The notes under the pieces are model-generated. The model was not told the origin of the DNA and searched no databases. It saw nothing but the letters and a program-made list of their open reading frames with translations. 64,000 bases of DNA, from NCBI RefSeq assembly GCF_004355005.1, contig NZ_SMSJ01000001.1, forward strand, positions 62,001 to 126,000, in the 5' to 3' direction. Origin of the DNA: Dankookia rubra. Lineage in GTDB: Bacteria > Pseudomonadota > Alphaproteobacteria > Acetobacterales > Acetobacteraceae. Position numbers and translations under genes: made by a program. Positions 1 to 8,296 of this stretch are shown here, in pieces (the first letter of the stretch is position 1; each line of letters opens with the position of its first letter).

Positions 1-1
1 G

Positions 2-178
2 CTGCACGCGCCGGTCGGAGACCCGGCCGGCCTGGCACGGGTAATGCGCCGAGCGATCGAGACCGAGGGGCTCTGGGAAACGCTGGCCGGGAATACCCGC
101 CCGCCGCTGACGATCGAGGCGGCCACGCTGCGCCACCTCGACCTGTATCGGGACACCCTGGGCGCGCGCGCCGCGTGA
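2..178 (+). CDS. Glycosyltransferase, C-terminal fragment (cut by window edge)
   Basis: An open frame enters from the left edge and stops at 176-178; only the last 58 residues are visible. The visible segment begins LHAPVGDPAGLARVMRRAIE and continues with a helical tail, which looks like the C-terminus of a GT4/GT1-type glycosyltransferase, where a ...P.GDP..LA..M......L...L.GN... pattern follows the nucleotide-sugar site. The catalytic part lies outside the window, so donor and acceptor are unknown. It runs in the same direction as the secretion genes that follow and ends 28 bases before the next start, so it may share their transcript. Confidence 0.6.
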   Translation: MHAPVGDPAGLARVMRRAIETEGLWETLAGNTRPPLTIEAATLRHLDLYRDTLGARAA

Positions 179-206
179 CGAGCCCGCTGCAAGGGAAGCA
201 GAGATC

Positions 207-920
207 ATGCTGATCCAGACACCGGACGCCGCCGCCCCCGAGTCTGAGCGGCTGACCGAGGCCGGGTCCGGCCAGGGCCGCACCTCCGACGTCCGCGGCG
301 TGATCGACAATGCGACTCCCGACCGGCTTTACGGCTGGGCCTGGGATTTCGGCCATCCGGCCCACCGCGTGCGGGTCGTGCTGCGCATCGGCGGGGAGAC
401 CCTGGCGGAGGCGCGGGCGGATGGCGCCCGCCCCGACCTCGCCAAGGCTGGCATTGGCGATGGCTGCCACGCCTTCGAGCTGCCGCTGCGCCCGGAATGG
501 CGCGACCGGCTGGCGGAACTCGCCGTGGTCGCGTTCGGCGATGACGGCCGTGAATATCCGATCGCGGTGCGCCTGCCGCGCCAGTCGACGCCGGCCAGCA
601 ACGCGATGCAGCGGACGATGGAAGGCGTCATCGCCGAGCAGCGCGACCTGCGCCGTGAATTGGTCGCATTGCGTGAACGGACCGGCCAGCAGGACGGCGA
701 GCGGCAGGCCGAGGTTCCGGCGATCGACGCGTTGCAGACCCGCGTGCAGCACCTGGAGCTCTGGCTGACGCGGCTCGACACGCGGCTGGCTGAACTTACC
801 GTGCTGGCTCCGCCTCCGGCCGCTGCCGGGATCGACCCCTGGCAGGCCGTGCTCTACGCGCTGCTCGCCTGCATTTCCACCGGGGCACTCGCTGCCGCCA
901 CGCTGCGCTGGCTGGGCTGA
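207..920 (+). CDS. Unknown membrane-anchored protein with a GWAWD-type beta domain
   Basis: A 237-residue protein of unassigned function. Residues about 30-115 form a beta-rich module (RGVIDNATPDRLYGWAWD, later RPDLAKAGIGDG.HAFEL), a pattern seen beside polysaccharide and methyltransferase enzymes of Alphaproteobacteria. Residues about 130-200 are polar, rich in Glu, Arg and Leu, and probably coiled coil. Residues about 212-235 are one hydrophobic C-terminal anchor. AAGGGAAG at 191-198 precedes the ATG by 8 bases. It ends 5 bases before the first ABC exporter gene, so it is probably co-translated with the secretion system. A tail-anchored partner that couples surface polysaccharide and export is possible but is inference. 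Confidence 0.7.
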   Translation: MLIQTPDAAAPESERLTEAGSGQGRTSDVRGVIDNATPDRLYGWAWDFGHPAHRVRVVLRIGGETLAEARADGARPDLAKAGIGDGCHAFELPLRPEWRDRLAELAVVAFGDDGREYPIAVRLPRQSTPASNAMQRTMEGVIAEQRDLRRELVALRERTGQQDGERQAEVPAIDALQTRVQHLELWLTRLDTRLAELTVLAPPPAAAGIDPWQAVLYALLACISTGALAAATLRWLG

Positions 921-925
921 GCGGC

Positions 926-2674
926 ATGGCTGCCACCTCCAACCCTGGTTCTGGTTCGGGTGCTTCGGCGGATGCGCTGCTGCGCAGCGCGATCGAGGAT
1001 ACCGTGCGGATCGTCGCCGCTTGGTTTGCACTTATGCTCGGGCTCGGCCTGGTTGGCGTGCTGCTCGGCTTCGCCCTGATCCTCAACAAGACCAGCCTCT
1101 TCACCCTGCTGCCCTCGACGCAGAGCGCCGACACGTTGTTCTCCGCCAGCATCTTCTGGGTCATGGCCCTGGTTGCCGCCGCGGTTGTCCGCATCGTCCA
1201 GCACCGGGCGGTCGCCGCGGTGTCCCGCTACATCGCCGAACGCCTGGCAGTGCCGACCGTACTCTGCACAGCGCAACGGGCCGGCCGGCCGGAAGTGCTC
1301 TCGAGCGCCGCACTCGGTGCCATCGAGACGCTGCGCGGCGCTTTGTCCGGCCAGCTTCCGCATATCGCCATCGCCCTGCTGACCGCGCCGTTGCTGCTGG
1401 CGCTGATCTTCGCCATGCACTGGGTGGCGGGCGTCATGTCGCTGATCTTTTGCCTCGCCGGCAGCGTCGTCAGCCTGCTGATGACCCGGGCGGCGCACCG
1501 GTCCGCCAGGGTCGCCGGGGAGAGCCGAGGCCGGGCCTTCGGCATGGCGGCGGACGCCATGCGGTCGGGCGAGGCGGTGCTGGCCATGGGCATGCTGCCG
1601 CGTCTGGTACGCCAGTGGGTCGCGGTGGCGGCCGAGGGATCGGCCGAGGCCTGGGACTGTGAGCGCCGGGCCGAGCGGCTGAAGACGCTGCTGGAGCTGC
1701 TGGCCGGAGCGCTGCGTGGCAGCGTCATCTTTCTCATGGCGGGGCTGACCCTGAGCGGGCAAACCATCAATGCTGCGTTCGGAGCGTCCGTCCTGGTGAT
1801 CGGGATGGTGGTCGGCCCGTTCCTCGGCTTCGGCGCGCACCTGCGCAGCCTGACCGAAGCGATAGCGGCCTGGCAGCGGCTGCGCGCCATGATGCGGGCG
1901 ACCGCGGCGATCCCCGAAGGCATCGCCTTCCCGCCGCCGGCCCTGCGGCTGACCGCCGAACACCTGTCCTTCGGGTTTCGCGGCCCGCAGCCCGCGCTGT
2001 TCCGCAACCTCCAGCTCGAGGTCGGCGCCGGCGAGATCGTCGCCATCGTCGGCCCTTCCGGCAGCGGCAAGAGCACGCTGCTGCGGCTGCTGGTCGGCAT
2101 CCTGCGGCCGAACGGCGGCGGCGTGTACCTGGATGGCCACGCCACCAGCCAATGGGACCGCCGGGAACTGGCAAGACACCTCGGTTATCTGCCGCAGGAT
2201 GCGCTGCTGTCCCGCGCCACCGCCGCCGAGGTCATCGCCCGGCTCGAGACGCCCGACATGCCAAAGGTGCTGGACGCCGCGCAGCGTGCCGGGGCCCACG
2301 CCACCATCATCGGGTTGCCCTGCGGCTATGCGACCCCGCTGACCGGCAGCTGGCAACTCTCGATGGGCCAGCGGCATCGCATCGCCCTCGCCCGCGCACT
2401 GTACGGCCAGCCCAGGCTGCTGGTGCTCGACGAGCTGGCCGCCGCACTGGATCAGCAGGGCGAGGCGGAGATCGTGCAGCTGTTGCGCCGGCTAAAGGCG
2501 GACGGCACCGCGGTCGTTTTCACCACACATCGACCGAGCCTGCTGGCCAGTGCGGACCGCGTGCTGGCGATCCGGCAGGGCCAATTGGTGCCGGCAGGGG
2601 AGGAGCGCCCCCGCCTGCCCGGGCGCACGGCGAAGCTGCCGCGGCCGCACCGCCCGGCGATGGTGACCTCATGA
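926..2674 (+). CDS. Type I secretion ABC transporter, permease-ATPase fusion (first of two)
   Basis: A 582-residue ABC half-exporter. The membrane domain spans about residues 30-320, with hydrophobic segments near 32-54, 74-92, 148-190 and 264-300. The ATPase follows, with Walker A GPSGSGKS at 376-383, Q-loop YLPQD near 421, signature LSMGQ at 478-482, Walker B LLVLDE at 498-503 and switch His in TTHRPS. All catalytic residues look present. The family (PrtD/HlyB-like) exports unfolded substrates through an inner-membrane ATPase, an HlyD adaptor and an outer-membrane TolC-type channel. The stop overlaps the next ABC gene (ATGA), implying translational coupling and possibly a heterodimer. No RTX substrate or TolC gene is visible here. 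Confidence 0.9.
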   Translation: MAATSNPGSGSGASADALLRSAIEDTVRIVAAWFALMLGLGLVGVLLGFALILNKTSLFTLLPSTQSADTLFSASIFWVMALVAAAVVRIVQHRAVAAVSRYIAERLAVPTVLCTAQRAGRPEVLSSAALGAIETLRGALSGQLPHIAIALLTAPLLLALIFAMHWVAGVMSLIFCLAGSVVSLLMTRAAHRSARVAGESRGRAFGMAADAMRSGEAVLAMGMLPRLVRQWVAVAAEGSAEAWDCERRAERLKTLLELLAGALRGSVIFLMAGLTLSGQTINAAFGASVLVIGMVVGPFLGFGAHLRSLTEAIAAWQRLRAMMRATAAIPEGIAFPPPALRLTAEHLSFGFRGPQPALFRNLQLEVGAGEIVAIVGPSGSGKSTLLRLLVGILRPNGGGVYLDGHATSQWDRRELARHLGYLPQDALLSRATAAEVIARLETPDMPKVLDAAQRAGAHATIIGLPCGYATPLTGSWQLSMGQRHRIALARALYGQPRLLVLDELAAALDQQGEAEIVQLLRRLKADGTAVVFTTHRPSLLASADRVLAIRQGQLVPAGEERPRLPGRTAKLPRPHRPAMVTS

Positions 2675-4368
2675 GCAGGACCGCTCCCCGCGACGGCCTG
2701 CGGCTGCGCGACCTTGGCGTGACGCCGGGCTTCGTCGTCACCCTGGTGCTGCTGACGCTCGCCAGCCAGATGGCGTTCCTCGGCTTCCTGCTGGTGATGA
2801 AGCACCTCAGCGACGGCGTGATGGATACGCGGAACGGCGCGACGGCGATGGGCTTCGCCGTGCTGTTCAGCCTGGCCGTCGCGCTGTCCGGGTGGTACGG
2901 ACACCTCCGCACCAGGCTGCTGGGCGCCCTCGCCGAACGGCTGGGCGTCAGTCTGCGCGCCGAAGCGCTGCAGGCCGCGGTGCGCAATGCGGTCCGCACC
3001 GACATGGCCCAGGGGGCCAGCGTGCTGCGCGAGATTACCAAGGTCCAGGCGCTGTTCGCCAGCCGGGCCGCACTGCTCTTCCTTGAGCTGGCCGGCGCCG
3101 TGGTCGCCATCCTGGTGATGTTCACCCTCGACACCAAGCTCGGCTTCATCGGGCTTGGCAGCGCCGCGGTGGTCGCTGGCCTGGGCGTCGCCATGCATCT
3201 CGCCACCCGTCGGCGGCTGCGCGGCAGCGCACAGGCGATGGACGAGGCCGAGATCGAACTCAGTGCCCAGCTCTCCCATCCGGACCTGGTGCGTGGGCTC
3301 GGCCTGGTGCCCGCAACCCTGTCCCGCTGGCAGCACCGCTACGGCGCCGCGCTGGCAGCGGAGGAGGCGACGCACCGCCGCACCGAGGCCCTGCACGAGA
3401 TCGAGACGCTGGTCTCCAACCTGCTGCAGATGGGCGCCTTCGTCTATGTGGGCACCCTGCTCTTCGACGGCTCGGCGACGGCCGGCATGCTGATGTGCGT
3501 TTATTTCCTGATGTCGAACGCGCTGCATCCGTTTTCCCACCTGATGACCGGCTGGGAGAGCTGGGCAGGTGGCATCACCGCCTGGGGCCGGCTGCGGCGG
3601 GCCATGCGGCAGGATTCGGCACCCGCGCCGCTGCCGCGCGACCCAGCCGCCCCGGCAGGTTTGCTGCTCGACCACCTTGCCTTCCACCCGTCGGGGCTCC
3701 CGGCGCCGATCATCGGTGGAATCGCGCTGCATCTGCCGCCAGGATCGGTCTGCACCGTCCAGGGCGCCAACGGGGTGGGCAAGAGCACGCTGCTGCGGCT
3801 GGTTCTCGGGCTGCTGCCGCCGACCGCGGGCCGGGTGCTGCTGGACGGCCAGGACAGCCACCATTGCGAGCGGGAGGAATTCGGCGCCCGCATCGGCTAC
3901 CTGCCGCAGGACGTGCAGCTGCTGGACACCGACGTCTTCAACAATATCGGCCGCGGCCCGGATGCGGCGCCGGAGGCGGTGGTGGCCGCGGCGCGGGCGG
4001 CCGGCGCGCATGCGATGATCGGCCATCTGCCGCTCGGCTACCAGACCCAGGCAGGGCAGACCGCGGGTCTTTCGGCCGGCCAGCGTCGGCTGGTCGGCTT
4101 GGCGCGGGCCTTGTTCGGCGAGCCCTCGCTGCTGGTGTTGGACGAGCCGGAGGTCGGCCTGGACGGCACCGCCCGGGCCGAGTTGCGCACCGCCGTGGAG
4201 CGCGTGCGGCTGCGCGGCGGCATCGTGCTGGTAGTGACGCATGAGCCGCAGACCTGGGCGGATATCGCTGACAGCCGCCTTATCCTCGACGCCGGCGGCC
4301 GCTGGGAGACGCAGACCGGCCGTCGCGGCAGCGCGCTCATGGAGAATGGCCTTGCAGCACATGGTTGA
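2671..4368 (+). CDS. Type I secretion ABC transporter, permease-ATPase fusion (second)
   Basis: A 565-residue ABC half-exporter starting at the ATG inside the ATGA overlap with the previous gene (MSRTAPRDGLRLRDLG). Membrane segments occupy about residues 20-310. The ATPase has Walker A GANGVGKS at about 365-372, Q-loop YLPQD, signature LSAGQ, Walker B LLVLDE and switch His in VVTHE, so it is apparently competent for hydrolysis. It is clearly diverged from its neighbour rather than a recent copy. Two different ATPase subunits beside one HlyD adaptor suggest a heterodimeric exporter, whereas most type I systems use a homodimer. The frame is also open far upstream of 2671, but that part is antiparallel noise within the first ABC gene. 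Confidence 0.88.
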   Translation: MSRTAPRDGLRLRDLGVTPGFVVTLVLLTLASQMAFLGFLLVMKHLSDGVMDTRNGATAMGFAVLFSLAVALSGWYGHLRTRLLGALAERLGVSLRAEALQAAVRNAVRTDMAQGASVLREITKVQALFASRAALLFLELAGAVVAILVMFTLDTKLGFIGLGSAAVVAGLGVAMHLATRRRLRGSAQAMDEAEIELSAQLSHPDLVRGLGLVPATLSRWQHRYGAALAAEEATHRRTEALHEIETLVSNLLQMGAFVYVGTLLFDGSATAGMLMCVYFLMSNALHPFSHLMTGWESWAGGITAWGRLRRAMRQDSAPAPLPRDPAAPAGLLLDHLAFHPSGLPAPIIGGIALHLPPGSVCTVQGANGVGKSTLLRLVLGLLPPTAGRVLLDGQDSHHCEREEFGARIGYLPQDVQLLDTDVFNNIGRGPDAAPEAVVAAARAAGAHAMIGHLPLGYQTQAGQTAGLSAGQRRLVGLARALFGEPSLLVLDEPEVGLDGTARAELRTAVERVRLRGGIVLVVTHEPQTWADIADSRLILDAGGRWETQTGRRGSALMENGLAAHG

Positions 4369-5725
4369 ACGCGGCGGGACCATCGCTCTGCCCTCCCCAC
4401 TTCCGCGTCCCTCGCTCGAGGCGCAGCTCGAGGCGGCGATCCGCACGCCGCCGGTGGCGCGGCTGACGCGGCGCGCCCTGCTCGTCCTTGGCCTGACGTT
4501 GCTGCCGCTCGGCGGCTGGGCGACCATGACCACGATCGAGCAAGCGGTGCTGGGCAATGGCCAGATGATTCCGGAAGGCAAACGGAAGACGGTGACGCTG
4601 CTGGAGCCGGGCATTCTGCGTCGGCTGCTGGTGAAAGAAGGCAGCCTGGTCGAGGCCGGGCAGCCGCTGGTGCAGCTCGACGTCACCCAAGCGGAGGCCT
4701 TGGCCGACCAGGCCCGCGCCGCGGTCTGGAGCGGCCGCGCCCGCATCGCCCGGCTGCGGGCGGAACAGGCCGACCAGCGTGCCCTGGATTTCCCGGTGGA
4801 GCTGCGGCAGGCCGCCGCCGCCGACCCGGCAATCGATGTCTTCCTCAAGGCCGAGCAGGCCTTTTTCGCCGCCCGCTGGTCGAATTACGACAGCCAGGTC
4901 GCAGTGGGGGAGAAGCAGATCATCCAGTTCCGCGAACAGGCCGCCGGTGCCCGGGCCCAGCGGGAGGGAGCGGAGCAGCAGGTGCGCTCGACGCGGGACC
5001 AGATCGCCGGCCTTGCGCGGCTGCTGGCGCAGGGCTTCGCCTCCCGCTTCACCGTGCTCGAGCTGCAGCGGCAGGAAGCCAGTTTCACGGCGGTCGCCGG
5101 TGCCTCCGCCGCGCAGGAGAAGCAGTACCAGCAGGCCATGCTGCAGGGCGAGCAGCAGCTCACGACGCTGCGCTTCACACGGTTGTCCGACATCGCGAAC
5201 GACCTGCAGACGACCGAAGCCGCGGTCGCCTCGGCGGTGCAGCAGCTGCGCGCGGCGCAGGACGTGCTGACGCGGCGCGAGCTGTTGGCGCCGGAGGCCG
5301 GGCGGGTGACCAATATCCAGATGTTCACGCCCGGCAGCAGCATCGCCGGCGGCCAGCCGATCCTAGACCTGGTACCGGCGGCGGACCGGCTGGTGGTGGA
5401 GGGCCAAGTCCTGCCGAGCGACATCGAGCAGGTGGCGGTCGGCCAAAAGGCCAACCTGCGCCTTACCGCCTACCGGATGCGGGAGCTGCCGGTGCTGTCG
5501 GGGCGGGTGACTCTGGTCGCCCCGGATATCACCACCCAGCAGAGCGGCAACCAGTACTACACGATCCGGGCGGAGCTGGAGCCGGACGCGCTACAGCACT
5601 TTCCCGAGGTGAAGCTCTTCGCTGGCATGCCAGTGGAAATCTACGTCCTCGGCGAGAAGCGCACGCCGATCAGCTATTTCTGGACGCCGATCCGCCATGC
5701 CGCGCGACGGGCTTTCCGAGACTGA
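4346..5725 (+). CDS. HlyD-family periplasmic adaptor of the type I secretion system
   Basis: About 459 residues from the ATG at 4346, which overlaps the second ABC gene by 23 bases; an alternative ATG lies at 4361. A single N-terminal membrane helix (ALLVLGLTLLPLGGW, about residues 37-55) is followed by the first lipoyl half (GILRRLLVKEGSLVEAGQPL), a long Gln/Ala-rich alpha-hairpin (about 110-320), the second lipoyl half (LLAPEAGRVTNIQMF), and a beta-barrel domain near the C-terminus. This is the standard membrane-fusion-protein layout that bridges the inner-membrane ABC exporter to an outer-membrane channel. It is the last gene of this (+) unit and converges with the TRAP gene 19 bases downstream. 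Confidence 0.9.
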   Translation: MALQHMVERGGTIALPSPLPRPSLEAQLEAAIRTPPVARLTRRALLVLGLTLLPLGGWATMTTIEQAVLGNGQMIPEGKRKTVTLLEPGILRRLLVKEGSLVEAGQPLVQLDVTQAEALADQARAAVWSGRARIARLRAEQADQRALDFPVELRQAAAADPAIDVFLKAEQAFFAARWSNYDSQVAVGEKQIIQFREQAAGARAQREGAEQQVRSTRDQIAGLARLLAQGFASRFTVLELQRQEASFTAVAGASAAQEKQYQQAMLQGEQQLTTLRFTRLSDIANDLQTTEAAVASAVQQLRAAQDVLTRRELLAPEAGRVTNIQMFTPGSSIAGGQPILDLVPAADRLVVEGQVLPSDIEQVAVGQKANLRLTAYRMRELPVLSGRVTLVAPDITTQQSGNQYYTIRAELEPDALQHFPEVKLFAGMPVEIYVLGEKRTPISYFWTPIRHAARRAFRD

Positions 5726-5744
5726 AGCCCGCCGTCCCGCAGCT

Positions 5745-6833
5745 TCAGCGGCGCGAGGCCTGGGCCAAGTAGTTGTCGAAAGACAACTCGGCGACGCGGA
5801 ACCAGGCCCGCATGTCGTCGCGGGCCTTCGCCCAGTTGTCGTGGATCTTCTTGTACTCAGGACTCTTCGCTGCCAGCTCCTGCTCCAGCGCCAGGGCCTC
5901 GCGGTAGCAGGCGTCCATCACCTCGCGCGGGAAGGCGCGAAGCTGGGTGCCGCTCGCCAGCAGGCGCCGCAGGGCATCCGGATTGCGGATATCGTAGCGG
6001 GCGACCATCCAATGCGTCGCCTCGGCCGCGGCGACGCGGATGGCGGCTTGGTAGCTCTTCGGCAGGGCGTTCCACTGCTCGAGGTTCACCACCAGCGAGG
6101 TATTCGCCGCGCCTTCCCACCAAGCGGGGTAGTAATAGTAGGGCGCGACCTTGTTGAAACCGAGCTTTTCGTCATCATAGGGACCGAGCCATTCGACCGC
6201 GTCGATGGTGCCGCGCTCCAGCGCCGGGTAGATGTCGCCGCCTGCCAGCTGCTGCGGCACGCCGCCGACGCGCGACAGCACCGTGCCGCCGAGCCCGGCG
6301 ATGCGCATCTTCAGACCCTTCAGGTCCTCGGTCGTCTTGATCTCCTTGCGGAACCAACCGCCCATCTGCGCTCCGGTAGTGCCGAGCGGCAGACTATAAG
6401 CATTATACTGCCGGAACAACTCGTTCAGCAGGTCGATGCCGCCGCCTTCGTACATCCAGGCATTCTGCTGCCGGGTGTTCATGCCGAAGGGCACGCCGGT
6501 GGCGAAGGCGAAAGCTGGGCTCTTACCGATGTAGAAGGATGAGGTGGTATGCGCCGCCTCCACCGTACCGGCCTGTACAGCGTCGAGTGCCTGCAGAGCG
6601 GGCACCACCTCGCCCGGGCCGAAAATGCGGATCTGAAAGCGGTCCTCGGTCAGTTCCGCCACGGTTCTCGCAAAGACATGGCCGGCGCCGTGGATAGCAT
6701 CAAGGCTGGTCGGGTAACTGCTGGTCAGCCGCCAGCGGATCGCCGGTGCCTGGGCATTGCTGATGGCCGGCGCCGCAAGCCGCGCGGAGACAGCAGCGGC
6801 GGCACTGCGGCGGAGGATGACACGGCGGTCCAT
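5745..6833 (-). CDS. TRAP transporter substrate-binding protein (DctP family), orphan
   Basis: A 362-residue periplasmic binding protein. The chosen start gives a signal peptide MDRRVILRRSAAAAVSARL.. with twin arginines and an Ala-rich cleavage region (NAQA). The mature part contains the DctP hallmarks: WRLTSSYP near the start, a GGWFRKEI..TEDLKGLKMRI segment, the ligand-binding Arg in MRI.GLGG, and GTIDAVEWLGPYDD. The WLGPYDD version resembles the subgroup annotated for mannitol or chloroaromatic and keto-acid ligands. No DctQ or DctM membrane subunit is adjacent, so it must work with a transporter encoded elsewhere or act as a sensor or scavenger. It lies tail to tail with the HlyD gene. 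Confidence 0.88.
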   Translation of the reverse strand: MDRRVILRRSAAAAVSARLAAPAISNAQAPAIRWRLTSSYPTSLDAIHGAGHVFARTVAELTEDRFQIRIFGPGEVVPALQALDAVQAGTVEAAHTTSSFYIGKSPAFAFATGVPFGMNTRQQNAWMYEGGGIDLLNELFRQYNAYSLPLGTTGAQMGGWFRKEIKTTEDLKGLKMRIAGLGGTVLSRVGGVPQQLAGGDIYPALERGTIDAVEWLGPYDDEKLGFNKVAPYYYYPAWWEGAANTSLVVNLEQWNALPKSYQAAIRVAAAEATHWMVARYDIRNPDALRRLLASGTQLRAFPREVMDACYREALALEQELAAKSPEYKKIHDNWAKARDDMRAWFRVAELSFDNYLAQASRR

Positions 6834-6993
6834 GATGGCTGGTCCCTTCCGGGGTGGTGCGGAGGCGGCAGGAACCACGGATGCGGCTTTTCGAAAAGCC
6901 TCAATCGTTGCGCAAAGGCGGGTTGCCCTGGGCGAGGCTCGCCACTATGGTCCGCCGCCCTGTGGGAGCCACTCGACGGTTCCTTCCGGTTAT

Positions 6994-7084
6994 GGACAGG
7001 TGGCCGAGCGGTCGAAGGCGCGCGCCTGGAAAGTGCGTATACGTCAAAAGCGTATCGTGGGTTCGAATCCCACCCTGTCCGCCA
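6994..7084 (+). tRNA. tRNA-Ser (anticodon GGA)
   Basis: Acceptor stem GGACAGG (6994-7000) pairs perfectly with CCTGTCC (7074-7080), followed by discriminator G and an encoded CCA (7082-7084). The anticodon stem CGCGC/GTGCG encloses the loop CTGGAAA with GGA at 7028-7030. A long variable arm (TATACG...CGTAT) and the T-arm GTGGG-TTCGAAT-CCCAC are present, as expected for a class II serine tRNA. It reads UCC and UCU codons. It is flanked by decayed mobile DNA on its 3' side. Confidence 0.96.
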
Positions 7085-7394
7085 GTTCCCCTTGCAATTC
7101 CGGCGCTTTCCCAGTTCGGGCCGCGCCGGAACGCGCAGGATTTCTGCAGGCCAGCCAGCTCGCCTGTCAACTTGCAGGATGTCCGAGCAAGCCTCATCAG
7201 GGTGCCGAGGCGCGACCTCCGTCCACATCTGTTTACTGGGCCGAGTTAGGGTGGCAGAGGAGGCCAGGGAAAAACCTCGGCTTGCCTCCGGCCATGCGGC
7301 CACGAGTTCAAAATCTGCTCGTTCCACCACCCGTGCTCTACCGTACGCCCAGTCGCCGAACGAGGTCAGATGTTTGCCTGAAGCGGATTGCGTT
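7085..7394. other. Intergenic stretch between tRNA-Ser and IS630 remnant
   Basis: About 310 bases with no supported gene. A duplicate of the tRNA 3' end, as a prophage or island attachment site would leave, was not seen here or in the next 1.5 kb. Around 7250-7330 there is a weak tRNA-like fold (see rejected items). At 7383-7414 an imperfect inverted repeat (GCGGATTGCG / CGCATCCGC) overlaps the 3' end of the transposase remnant and may be part of the element's end. Confidence 0.5.
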
Positions 7395-8290
7395 TCACGA
7401 TGAATCGCATCCGCAGTGTTGGAATCAAACACGCGCCTCATTTGACGTGATCGCGTCGCGGGCACTCGGCAGAGCGTATTCAAGAGTGGCGATGGTCGGC
7501 GGCGCGACGGCGCGCAGCCTGGCCTTCAGCTTGGACCAGGCCAGTTCGATCGGGCTTAAGTCTATCGAGTAAGCTGGCAGGTGACGATGAAGAAGGCCGG
7601 CGCGTCGGAGTGCCGTCTGGACCGCAGCGGCCCTGTGCGGGGCGAGATTGTCCATGGCGACGAGCGTCTCAGGACGGCTGTGCAGGGCTGAAATTGGCAC
7701 CTGTTCGGTGAAGGCGAGGAGGACGGCGGTGCTGCTGGCAACCGCGATCGTTATGCCCGCAGCCAAGTCGTCGCAGGCGATGGCACCGAGGATGGTCAGC
7801 CGCCGCCAATGCCCGCCCGGGACGCGGCTGACGGTCCGCTGTCCCTGCAACGCCTGGTTATGGCTGCGGGCTAGGCGGGTGTCCAGGCCGCTCTCGTCAA
7901 GGAAGAAGGTGGTCGGGATAGACCTGACACGCGATCTCGTCTCGCCGTGGTGCCCGGGCGGCGGCGACGTTTGCGGGCTCCTGCTCGCTTGCGTGCAGGG
8001 TCTTTTCGTTCCACCGCAAGCCGGCACGCGGCAGCGCGCGGCGGGTCACCGGCGCGCTGAACTGCCGGCCGACCCGCTCGGCCAGCATGCCCGCGTATGA
8101 GGCCAAGGTCGCATTTGCCCGCTCAGCCACCAGGGTGACCAGCATTCCAGGATCCGCCCCGCTCAGCGCGGCCGGGCCGCCACTCGTCGCTCTGCCGTGT
8201 CGCCCGGCCTCCTGCGTAAAGTTGCCCACCGCACCGGCCCGGCCTGCCTGGCCTTCGCCCGGCGGTCGCAGACGGCAGTGCGGCGCGGCG
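7383..8290 (-). mobile_element. Truncated IS630-family insertion sequence remnant
   Basis: The extent is approximate and is set by the transposase remnant plus the imperfect inverted repeat at its 3' end. The matching terminal repeat, target TA duplication and the N-terminal helix-turn-helix part of the transposase are not visible on the right side. There the element gives way, within about 70 bases, to transketolase sequence reading in the opposite direction. It appears to be a dead, end-truncated copy. Confidence 0.55.
7395..8229 (-). pseudogene. IS630-family transposase, frameshifted and nonsense-mutated
   Basis: Two frames carry one protein. The upstream frame (8229 down to about 7940) has the family segment RRAGLRWNEKTLHASEQE. 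The downstream frame (about 7970 to 7425) has the DDE catalytic domain: FLDESGLDT, AMDNLAPH and YSIDLSPIELAWSKLK supply the two Asp and the Glu. The frames meet around 7940-7970, so a frameshift separates them. The second frame stops at 7425 after SNEARV, yet the following codons still read FQHCG, matching the usual family ending, with TGA where a Trp codon is expected and a natural stop near 7395. The DNA-binding N-terminus is missing. Non-functional. Confidence 0.8.
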
Positions 8291-8296
8291 GAGCGA

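Noticed and set aside
2452-4848. A 798-codon open frame on the minus strand antisense to the secretion genes
   Set aside because: High GC leaves antisense frames open. The translation is rich in Arg, Gly, Ala, Gln and Pro with no domain, and it conflicts with three recognisable genes.
7250-7331. A tRNA-like fold downstream of tRNA-Ser: GGTGGCA against TTCCACC, an internal GAGG/CCTC stem and a TTCAAAATC word
   Set aside because: The acceptor stem has a mismatch, the putative T-loop is 11 bases instead of 7, and no proper anticodon arm can be drawn. Probably chance in GC-rich DNA.
7897-8027. Programmed ribosomal frameshift as an explanation for the split IS630 transposase
   Set aside because: No slippery heptamer was seen at the junction, and the additional in-frame TGA near the end and missing N-terminus point to decay.
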